Position numbers and translations under genes: made by a program. A stretch of DNA of 27,243 nucleotides, taken from positions 1 to 27,243 of the forward strand of contig JAFRRE010000048.1 in the NCBI GenBank assembly GCA_017428285.1. The letters run 5' to 3'. The notes beneath the pieces are model-generated. The model did not search any database and was not told where the DNA came from. It was given only the letters and a program-made list of their open reading frames with translations. The DNA is from Bacteroidales bacterium. GTDB lineage: Bacteria; Bacteroidota; Bacteroidia; Bacteroidales; F082. Below, piece by piece: positions 1-6,103 of the stretch (positions are counted from its first letter, which is position 1; each line of letters starts with the position of its first letter).

Positions 1-1
1 A

Positions 2-2740
2 AACGAGCCCTTGGATGAGCAGCCAATAGATGAGCCAATAGAAGGCGTGGAAGACGCTCAGGCTCAAGAGGATGAATACCATGTGATACCACTGAAAGGG
101 ATGTTCGAGAACTGGTTTCTCGACTATGCCTCGTATGTCATCTTAGAGCGTGCCGTGCCCGCCATCGAGGATGGCCTGAAGCCCGTGCAACGCCGCATCC
201 TGCATTCGATGGATGAACTTGATGACGGACGTTTCAATAAGGTGGCCAACATCGTGGGTAACACGATGAAATACCACCCGCATGGAGATGCCTCTATCGG
301 AGATGCGCTCGTGCAGCTTGCCCAGAAGGACCTGCTCATCGACACGCAAGGTAACTTCGGTAACATCCTCACTGGCGACGATGCTGCTGCACCGCGTTAC
401 ATCGAGGCCCGTCTCTCCAAGTTCGCCAAAGAAGTTGTCTTCAACCATAAGACCACCGACTGGACCCGTTCCTACGACAACCGTAACGCCGAGCCTGTCT
501 CGCTGCCGGTGAAGTTCCCGCTGCTGTTGGCACAAGGCACCGAAGGCATTGCCGTGGGTTTGGCCTCCAAGTTCCTGCCGCACAATTTCAACGAACTTAT
601 CGACGCCTCCATCGCCTATTTGCGCGACGAGCCTTTTACACTCTATCCGGACTTCCCAACAGGTGGCCTGATGGACGTGACCAACTACAACGACGGTCTG
701 CGTGGCGGTAAGGTGCGCATCCGTGCTCGTATCAGTCAACAGGACAAGAAGACGCTAGTCATCAGCGAGATTCCATATGGCACCACTACGGGCAGCCTCA
801 TCGAGAGCATCGTGAAGTGCAATGACAAGGGCAAGATTAAGATCAAGAAGATCGATGACAACACTGCCGAGCAGTGCGAAATCGTGATTTATCTCAATCC
901 TGGTGTGTCGCCCGACCAGACCATCGATGCACTTTATGCTTTCACTGACTGTGAAGTGTCCATTTCGCCTAATGCCTGCGTCATTGTCAACCAGCATCCG
1001 GCATTCATGGGCGTGAGCGAGATACTGAAACTCAGCACCGACCGCACGATGGAACTCCTCAGCTGGGAGCTGCGTATCCTCATAGAGGAACTTGAAAACA
1101 GCTGGCATTGGATTTCGCTGGAGAAGATTTTCTTCGAAAAAGGTATCTATAAGGAGTTGGAGAACAAGGACTATGAGACTTGGGAAGATCAACTCACGGG
1201 CATTGAGCGCCGCTTCGACAAATATCGCAAACTGCTGAAACGCGAGATTACGCGTGAGGATGTGGAAAAACTCTGCGAGAAACCTGTTCGCAAGATTTCC
1301 AAGTTCGATATCAAGAAGGCCGATGAGCAACTGGCCGACATCGAAAAGAAGATGGAAGAGGCCAAGTACAACCTCGACCATATTGTGGACTACACCATCG
1401 ATTATTTCCTACATATCAAAGAGAAATATGGCGAAGGCCGCGAGCGTAAGACCGAGATCCGCAACTTCGACAATATCTCTGCCGTGGCTGTAGCAGCCAA
1501 CAACGAGAAACTGTATGTCAATAGAGAAGAGGGTTTCGTTTGCACAGGCGAAGGCTTGAAGCGCGAGAAGAACAAGGAAGCCTATGAATATGTGTGCGAC
1601 TGCTCCGATATGGACGACATCATCGTCTTCCACGAGGACGGCAAGTACGCTGTGGTCAAGTTGCAGCCCAAGCTATTTGTCGGACAGAAGGTCATTCATG
1701 TCGATGTGTTCCACAAGAACGATGATCGCACGACTTATAATGTCGTTTATCGTGACGGCAAGAACGGGGCTCCGCACTATGTGAAGCGCTTCGCCGTGAA
1801 GGGCGTCACCCGCGACAAGGAATACGACCTCACACAAGGCAAGCCCGGATCGAAGGTGCGTTATTTCTCGTCTAATCCCAACGGCGAGGCAGAAGTCATC
1901 AAGGTGACCTTGGTGCTGTTCAACAAGAAGCAAAAGACCGTCGACTATAAGTTTGCCGACTTGGCCGTGAAAGGTCGCGACACACGTGGTAACCTGCTCA
2001 CGAAGTACGAGGTCAAAGAAATCAAGAAGGGCGGGGAAGGTGTCTCCACACTAAACGCCCGTGACATCTGGTTTGATGATACAGTGCGTCGCTTGAATGT
2101 CGACAAACGCGGACAATATCTGGGTGCTTTCGAGGGCGAGGATAAGATCCTGCAAATCTTCAGCAACGGCGAGTTCAAGATTTCGGGCTTCGACCTCAAC
2201 ACCCACTTCGATGATGACATGGTGGAAATCCGTAAGTTCGACCCGGATGAGATTTTCTCCGTCATCTACATCGAAGGCGAGACGCAGAAGCATTACTTGA
2301 AACGTTTCACCATCGAGGCCGAGACCAAGCTGAACAGCCGTGCTTCCTTTATCGGGGAGCATCCTGAAGCGAAATATCTCGGCATGAGCACCGACACCCT
2401 GCCGCGTTTGTTGCTAAGCTATAAGGTTAGCGACGCCGGCAACAGCTTCCCTGATGATGAGGTCAATGTGGAAGAGTTCATCGGCATCAAGAGTTACAAG
2501 GCCAAGGGTAAGCGTCTCTCTACGAGAGAGATTGACACTTGGGAGTTTTTGGAGTCCTATCAGCCCGAGCCTTCAGAGGAAACTCCTGATGGTGCAAATG
2601 AAATCGACGAGCCTTCCGAGGAAGAGGTTACTGAGAAGGTTAATGTGAACCCCGCCGATGTGCCGTTGGAGATTGTGGAGCCCAAGGGCGATGGTGTGCA
2701 AATGGATTTGTTTAATGAGTTGAATGATGATAACAACTAA
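2..2740 (+). CDS. parC: DNA topoisomerase IV subunit A (ParC), 5' end outside window
   Basis: Type IIA topoisomerase A subunit: cleaves and religates DNA to decatenate daughter chromosomes, acting with ParE in the cytoplasm. Counting from the TTG at 11, the winged-helix cleavage core is at about residues 28-470. It shows HPHGDASIGDAL (89-100) and the catalytic tyrosine in APRYIEARL (Tyr130). A helical coiled-coil segment follows at about 400-460, then a beta-rich C-terminal domain and an acidic tail. The length of about 910 residues and the ILTGDDAAAPRYIE context match the Bacteroidetes ParC branch rather than GyrA. The frame is open through position 2 with no stop, no ribosome site is visible before the TTG, and the first in-frame ATG (Met31) lies inside the conserved domain. 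The real start is therefore upstream of the window. The 3' end overlaps the next gene by 17 nt. Family assignment is firm; ParC rather than GyrA is very likely. Confidence 0.93.
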   Translation, partial: NEPLDEQPIDEPIEGVEDAQAQEDEYHVIPLKGMFENWFLDYASYVILERAVPAIEDGLKPVQRRILHSMDELDDGRFNKVANIVGNTMKYHPHGDASIGDALVQLAQKDLLIDTQGNFGNILTGDDAAAPRYIEARLSKFAKEVVFNHKTTDWTRSYDNRNAEPVSLPVKFPLLLAQGTEGIAVGLASKFLPHNFNELIDASIAYLRDEPFTLYPDFPTGGLMDVTNYNDGLRGGKVRIRARISQQDKKTLVISEIPYGTTTGSLIESIVKCNDKGKIKIKKIDDNTAEQCEIVIYLNPGVSPDQTIDALYAFTDCEVSISPNACVIVNQHPAFMGVSEILKLSTDRTMELLSWELRILIEELENSWHWISLEKIFFEKGIYKELENKDYETWEDQLTGIERRFDKYRKLLKREITREDVEKLCEKPVRKISKFDIKKADEQLADIEKKMEEAKYNLDHIVDYTIDYFLHIKEKYGEGRERKTEIRNFDNISAVAVAANNEKLYVNREEGFVCTGEGLKREKNKEAYEYVCDCSDMDDIIVFHEDGKYAVVKLQPKLFVGQKVIHVDVFHKNDDRTTYNVVYRDGKNGAPHYVKRFAVKGVTRDKEYDLTQGKPGSKVRYFSSNPNGEAEVIKVTLVLFNKKQKTVDYKFADLAVKGRDTRGNLLTKYEVKEIKKGGEGVSTLNARDIWFDDTVRRLNVDKRGQYLGAFEGEDKILQIFSNGEFKISGFDLNTHFDDDMVEIRKFDPDEIFSVIYIEGETQKHYLKRFTIEAETKLNSRASFIGEHPEAKYLGMSTDTLPRLLLSYKVSDAGNSFPDDEVNVEEFIGIKSYKAKGKRLSTREIDTWEFLESYQPEPSEETPDGANEIDEPSEEEVTEKVNVNPADVPLEIVEPKGDGVQMDLFNELNDDNN

Positions 2741-3605
2741 AATAATAAAAAAGGTCGGCCCTTCGACAAGCTCAGGGACCTTAAACCATTCAAAAGTTAG
2801 AGGATGCCTGAGCCTGTCGAAGGCCCCGCAAACCTGTTTCAGTTTGGCTTTAGTGTTACTGGTTGCTTTTCTGCTCTCCAGTTGCCAAACTGAAAAGAAA
2901 CTGGCCAAGCGATACATGGCGAATCGTCCCAACATCGCGGCGGCGGTGTATTTCCCAGAACAGGCCGAAGTGAAAGTGGAGTATAATGACCAATTGGGCA
3001 AGAAAACCGAGGTTTTGAACGGCTTCGACCAGGATGTGTTTCTGGATGTCATGTACCATGCCTATGCGGAAGCCATGGGCGATTATGGCGTCGATGTTTA
3101 TGTTCCTGAAGACGCTGACAATGTGCAAATTGACTCCACACATTGGCTGATCATCCTTTCGCAAATGGAGGTCGTGGGACGTATCACGGAATACGAAGAC
3201 TATCTTTTTAGTGATACGGATGAATTCAGCTACAAGCATCCGCTGAACACGGTCAATGTGGCCTCTTGGTTTGAGGTCAACGACGGCAACTGGAGGCCTG
3301 TGCTGTTTTGCGAACACAACCTCATGGACGGCTTCGACTCCAAGACGGACTTTTCCATCTGGACCAATACCATCGACTACAACTACTCTATTGACACCCT
3401 CAAACTCAAGGATGTGTATAACTATGCCGTGTATTTGGGCAAACTCTATGCGGGTTATACCTATGACTATATGTTGAACAGTTATGTCGGGGCGGAGCTG
3501 AAAAAGAAGGGCTACGCCTATCAGATTATGCTACGCTATGACCCGTATGAGAAGAAGTTTCGCTATGCGGAAGAGGATGACTGCTTTATTGAAATCAAAA
3601 ACTAA
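2724..3605 (+). CDS. Predicted lipoprotein of unknown function
   Basis: A 293-residue exported protein. A hydrophobic stretch at about residues 38-53 ends in the lipobox LLSSC, so a lipidated cysteine near residue 54 is predicted, followed by QTEKKLAKRYM. The mature part is mixed alpha/beta and rich in aromatic residues (many Tyr, Trp and Asp), with no motif I can name. The start overlaps the end of parC, which suggests translational coupling. The n-region before the hydrophobic core is unusually long (about 37 residues), and about 23 of those codons are a REP-like inverted repeat read in frame (GPSTSSGT...LSLSKAP). No other good start lies between the repeat and the hydrophobic core, so I keep the ATG at 2724 (2727 is equally possible). 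The stop overlaps the convergent cdaA stop. The gene is real; its function is unknown. Confidence 0.8.
   Translation: MMITTKIIKKVGPSTSSGTLNHSKVRGCLSLSKAPQTCFSLALVLLVAFLLSSCQTEKKLAKRYMANRPNIAAAVYFPEQAEVKVEYNDQLGKKTEVLNGFDQDVFLDVMYHAYAEAMGDYGVDVYVPEDADNVQIDSTHWLIILSQMEVVGRITEYEDYLFSDTDEFSYKHPLNTVNVASWFEVNDGNWRPVLFCEHNLMDGFDSKTDFSIWTNTIDYNYSIDTLKLKDVYNYAVYLGKLYAGYTYDYMLNSYVGAELKKKGYAYQIMLRYDPYEKKFRYAEEDDCFIEIKN
2757..2826. repeat. REP-like inverted repeat pair inside a signal-peptide coding region
   Basis: The left copy (2757-2780) contains CTTCGACAAGCTCAGGGACC. The right copy (2806-2826) contains CCTGAGCCTGTCGAAGGCC, its near reverse complement, with about 25 nt between them. They can fold into a stem-loop. 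The same core (CTGAGCYTGTCGAA in either orientation) recurs at 23058-23182. Such short palindromic pairs resemble REP/BIME elements. No transposase (RAYT) gene is in the window. Confidence 0.75.
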
Positions 3606-4375
3606 ACTCTCAGCTCATTTTCTATCATTTCCTTCAACTCCGAAGGCTTGACAGTGCGAATCTCTCCACCTGTTACCATGCTGATGTTTCCCGTTTCCTC
3701 TGAAACAACGAGGGCGATGCAGTCGTTATCTTCGGTCACACCGATGGCAGCACGGTGACGCAAGCCATAATGCCCTGGAATGTTGGTTTTGTTGGTCACA
3801 GGAAGGATGCAACGAGCCGCTGTGATGCGGTTGTGGCGGATGACCATGGCGCCGTCGTGCAGAGGACTATTCTTGAAGAAGATGTTTTCAATCAGCGGAT
3901 TGCTGATGTCGGCATTGACCACCACGCCCGTTGTAACGATGTCGTCAAGGTTGTTTTGTCGCGTAAGCAGGATGAGCGCCCCTTGTTTGATGTCCGACAT
4001 GTTGAGGCAGGCCTTGGTGATGGCATCGATGTTGAGGTCAACATTGCTCCTTACTTTCAGGAACTTGAACCTTTGCATGAACTTTCCTTCTTGGGCTTGT
4101 GCACCGATGGTGAACAAGAACCGTCGTATTTCCGGCTGGAAGATAATGATTAGCGCAATGAAGCCCACACTGACAAAGGCTCCAAGGATGGCTGTCAGCA
4201 TCTCCATCTGCAAGAACTTGACCAATTGCCAGATAAGGAAAAGCGCCACGATGCCGATGAAAATGCTCATGGCGGAGGTGCCTTTCAGCAGGCGGTAGAG
4301 CCCAAAGAACAAGGCGGCCACCAAAATGATGTCGATGATATCGAAGACTCGGACTTGTATGAAAAGGTCGATCAT
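3602..4375 (-). CDS. cdaA: Diadenylate cyclase, CdaA type
   Basis: Makes the second messenger c-di-AMP from two ATP; membrane-bound with a cytoplasmic catalytic domain. The 257-residue protein has three N-terminal membrane segments (about residues 12-30, 35-55, 62-80), a short coiled linker, and a DAC (DisA_N) domain from about 110 to 240. The catalytic motifs are intact: DGA in SPLHDGAMVI (174-176) and RHR in YGLRHRAAIG (206-208). Its ATG overlaps the folP stop (ATGA), so the two are translationally coupled. The frequent partner YbbR/CdaR is not adjacent. The stop overlaps the stop of the convergent lipoprotein gene by 3 nt, with no terminator between them. Assignment is firm. Confidence 0.95.
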   Translation of the reverse strand: MIDLFIQVRVFDIIDIILVAALFFGLYRLLKGTSAMSIFIGIVALFLIWQLVKFLQMEMLTAILGAFVSVGFIALIIIFQPEIRRFLFTIGAQAQEGKFMQRFKFLKVRSNVDLNIDAITKACLNMSDIKQGALILLTRQNNLDDIVTTGVVVNADISNPLIENIFFKNSPLHDGAMVIRHNRITAARCILPVTNKTNIPGHYGLRHRAAIGVTEDNDCIALVVSEETGNISMVTGGEIRTVKPSELKEMIENELRV

Positions 4376-5220
4376 GATTCCAAATTTTGTGCAAAATTAC
4401 AAAAACTCCCGACCAATTCGATGGCCTCGCGTGCATTTTTCACATCATGGACGCGCAGGATGTCAGCGCCATTGAGCAAAGCGATGGTGTTCAGTACCGT
4501 TGTCCCGTTTTCCGCTGTGTCGGGTGTGGTGTGCAGCACCTTGTTTATTAAGGACTTCCGCGAGATGCCGATGAGGATGGGGAGATTGTTATAGCGATAT
4601 CTATCCAATTCGCTGAGCAACTGATAGTTGGCTTCAAGGCTTTTGCCGAAACCGATGCCAGGGTCAAGGATGATTTGTTGCTCGCCGTAGGCTTCCAAAA
4701 CTTCACATTGCTGCCTGAAAAAGCCCAGCACGGTTTGGTGAATGTCACCACCAAGCGTGTATTGGTGCATCGTTTCGGGTGTACCAATGCAGTGCATCAT
4801 CACATAAGGAATGTGGTTTTCTCCGATGTAAGGCAACATATCCTTGTCAAATAGTCCGCCTGAAATGTCGTTGATGAGATCGGCACCTTCGGCAATGCAG
4901 GCCTCGGCCACATTTTTTCTGAACGTGTCGATGGAAATCAAGGCTTCGGGAAAGGCCGTTTTGATAGCCTTCAGGATGGGGATGACGCGCTCCAGTTCCT
5001 CTTGTTCCGTGGCGATGGCATTGTTGGGTCGTGTGGAGCAGCCGCCGATGTCGATGAAGTCGGCACCCTCGGCAAGCATCTGCTCACAGTGTTGCAAAGC
5101 CTTGTCCATTTGGTTGTATCGACCGCCATCAGAGAACGAGTCGGGGGTCACATTCAGGATGCCCATGACGGCGGGGCGGTCGAAAAGGATGTTTTGGTTT
5201 TTTATTCTGATTTGAAACAT
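4372..5220 (-). CDS. folP: Dihydropteroate synthase
   Basis: Condenses p-aminobenzoate with 6-hydroxymethyl-dihydropterin pyrophosphate in folate synthesis; cytoplasmic TIM barrel and the target of sulfonamides. The protein is 282 residues, normal for the family. Signatures are ILNVTPDSFSDGG (about 21-33), IDIGGCSTRPN, ISIDTF, LINDISGG, ILDPGIGFGK and GISRKSL. I chose the ATG at 5220-5218 rather than the GTG one codon upstream, because the ATG overlaps the stop of the truncated GNAT frame as TGATG, a typical coupled start. It is followed with ATGA overlap by cdaA, so both are read from the promoter side near 5571. Pairing folP with cdaA on one transcript is common in this phylum as far as I recall. 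Assignment is firm. Confidence 0.95.
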   Translation of the reverse strand: MFQIRIKNQNILFDRPAVMGILNVTPDSFSDGGRYNQMDKALQHCEQMLAEGADFIDIGGCSTRPNNAIATEQEELERVIPILKAIKTAFPEALISIDTFRKNVAEACIAEGADLINDISGGLFDKDMLPYIGENHIPYVMMHCIGTPETMHQYTLGGDIHQTVLGFFRQQCEVLEAYGEQQIILDPGIGFGKSLEANYQLLSELDRYRYNNLPILIGISRKSLINKVLHTTPDTAENGTTVLNTIALLNGADILRVHDVKNAREAIELVGSFCNFAQNLES

Positions 5221-5402
5221 CACAGTTTTATTTGCTTTAAGTCCAAATACAGAGGAATTGTTGGTGATTCTTCGGGTATTTCTGATTCGTTTACCATTTT
5301 TCTGAAGCCATTTTTCTCGTAAAACGAAACGGCATCTTTATAAGCATCAACGGTTAAGAAACGGCAAGCAGAATTATTGTGTTGAAAGTTGGAAAGTTGC
5401 AA
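5220..5402 (-). pseudogene. C-terminal fragment of a GNAT acetyltransferase (toxin-like)
   Basis: Only about 50 residues match anything: CRFLTVDAYKDAVSFYEKNGF followed by a short tail. This is the C-terminal acetyl-CoA fold end of the GNAT family found in Bacteroidales toxin-antitoxin pairs. A full GNAT needs about 150-170 residues, so the N-terminal two thirds, including the acetyl-CoA pyrophosphate loop (Q/RxxGxG/A), are missing. The first residues (MQLSNFQHNN) are not GNAT-like and are read in another frame from the 3' end of the antitoxin-like ORF. This suggests an internal deletion joined the two genes. The frame stays open and ends at the folP start, so it could still be translated as a leader for folP, but acetyltransferase activity is very unlikely. 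Confidence 0.7.
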
Positions 5403-5541
5403 TGCTTTTCAGCCATTCATATGCAAGGCGACTTCTTTCTTGAATTTCCTCAGGTAGCGGCTCAATATGCTCCATCTCATACAAGAAGCGTTCTGCGTCT
5501 TCCCCAAACAAAATAGGTGTCTCTGCGATTGGTCGTGCCAT
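5374..5541 (-). CDS. Small antitoxin-like protein (remnant of a GNAT toxin-antitoxin pair)
   Basis: A 55-residue ORF. It begins MARPIAETPILFGEDAERFL and continues with an acidic helix and AYEWLKS. The MARPIxETPxLxGxDAxRF start is a pattern I associate with small Bacteroidales proteins encoded just before GNAT-family toxins. A purine-rich AAGGAG sits about 10 nt before the ATG, and a TAATTTTG box lies upstream at 5578-5571. The last residues (IATFQLSTQ) overlap the truncated GNAT frame by 29 nt, so the natural C-terminus may be lost. It most likely neutralised or repressed the now-broken toxin. It may persist as a solitary regulator or simply as the 5' part of the folP-cdaA transcript. Confidence 0.6.
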   Translation of the reverse strand: MARPIAETPILFGEDAERFLYEMEHIEPLPEEIQERSRLAYEWLKSIATFQLSTQ

Positions 5542-5570
5542 TTTTTTCTTTCTCCTTATTATTTATTTTG

Positions 5571-5578
5571 CAAAATTA
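5571..5578 (-). promoter_or_regulatory. Predicted -7 promoter box for the antitoxin-folP-cdaA transcript
   Basis: On the minus strand the sequence is TAATTTTG, an exact match to the Bacteroidetes sigma-ABfr -7 consensus TAnnTTTG, about 30 nt before the ATG at 5541. I do not see a clear TTG -33 box at the right distance. Confidence 0.5.
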
Positions 5579-5622
5579 AATATTTTATTGGAAAAATCAT
5601 ATAATATAAATGTTATTTTTCC

Positions 5623-5630
5623 TACATTTG
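5623..5630 (+). promoter_or_regulatory. Predicted -7 promoter box for the structured RNA region
   Basis: TACATTTG matches TAnnTTTG and lies in a very A/T-rich stretch (5576-5622). Transcription would start near 5637 and run into the hairpin region and then the 52-residue peptide gene. No convincing -33 TTG is present. It sits back to back with the minus-strand box at 5578-5571. Confidence 0.5.
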
Positions 5631-5636
5631 CATCCG

Positions 5637-5870
5637 AATTGGTTTGCGAGTGCTTCGATGTACTCAACAGCCATTCGTAACATATTGAACGTTAGAAGCG
5701 TTATGCTTCCTTGTACTTGAGAACCTGAGAAATTTTCAAGAGCAATATGAAAACAAGGGATGTATAATGGCTTCACGCTGTATAGCGTGTTGCTGTTATT
5801 GCATTTTGTTTTCAGGTAATTCTCAGGACCTTCAAGTACGATGTGATATGACACAGCGCACGCTTCTTTT
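5637..5870 (+). ncRNA. Candidate structured RNA: long imperfect hairpin
   Basis: The 384 nt between 5541 and 5926 hold no credible protein gene. They do contain four collinear nested pairings: AGAAGCGT 5694-5701 with ACGCTTCT 5860-5867; GTACTTGA 5713-5720 with TCAAGTAC 5832-5839, continuing imperfectly to 5734/5818; TGAAAACAA 5748-5756 with TTGTTTTCA 5806-5814; and an apical CACGCT-gtat-AGCGTG at 5774-5789. The closing stem is followed by a T-rich run (TTTTG), and a promoter box lies at 5623. A small alternative hairpin, GAAGC-gttat-GCTTC (5695-5709), competes with the closing stem. One long rod with an asymmetric bubble recalls 6S-like RNAs, but I cannot assign a family. It may equally be a long leader of the 5926-7768 genes or a MITE remnant. 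Strand is inferred from the promoter. Confidence 0.45.
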
Positions 5871-5925
5871 GTTTGGTTTGTGAATTGTTTAATCTTTAAA
5901 TTTTAAATCTTTAAATCAATCAAAA

Positions 5926-6084
5926 ATGAAAAAAACCAACAGAAAGCGCTATGAAGCTCCCCAGGTGGAGCTCATAGAGATCGAGCCCCAAGGCATCCTG
6001 TGTGCCTCAGCAGGCGGCGGCGAAACGACAGGCTTCGGCGCAGGAACAACGAACATGAACATGCAAGACGGCTACGGCTGGTAA
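5926..6084 (+). CDS. 52-residue peptide, YEAPQVELIEIEPQGILC type, unknown function
   Basis: A short ORF starting MKKTNRKRYEAPQVELIEIE, then QGILCASAGGG and a Gly/Thr/Asn-rich tail ending GYGW. A basic start, a short beta-prone acidic segment, a single Cys followed by small residues and a Gly-rich end is a layout I associate with small unannotated Bacteroidales proteins (Y-x-x-P-x-x-E/V-V-I-E...LC/LLxxS). I know of no demonstrated function. It ends 19 nt before the lipoprotein gene, whose GGAGGA lies in the gap, so the two are probably co-transcribed. A/T-rich sequence containing AAATCTTTAAATC precedes the ATG. There is no secretion signal and no clear RiPP enzyme nearby. Confidence 0.65.
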   Translation: MKKTNRKRYEAPQVELIEIEPQGILCASAGGGETTGFGAGTTNMNMQDGYGW

Positions 6085-6103
6085 AAGAACGGAGGAACTG
6101 ACT

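Noticed and set aside
3755..4298. Open frames on the plus strand opposite cdaA (132 and 172 codons)
   Set aside because: Antisense shadows of a gene with firm catalytic motifs; no signal or family resemblance.
5597..5854. An 85-codon open frame on the minus strand across the hairpin region
   Set aside because: It starts with GTG, has no ribosome site, and its sequence is dominated by long inverted pairings that explain the DNA better as structured RNA. A promoter box reads the other strand.
5694..5867. Integron attC site or retron msr-msd
   Set aside because: No RYYYAAC/GTTRRRY core ends, no integrase and no reverse transcriptase in the window.
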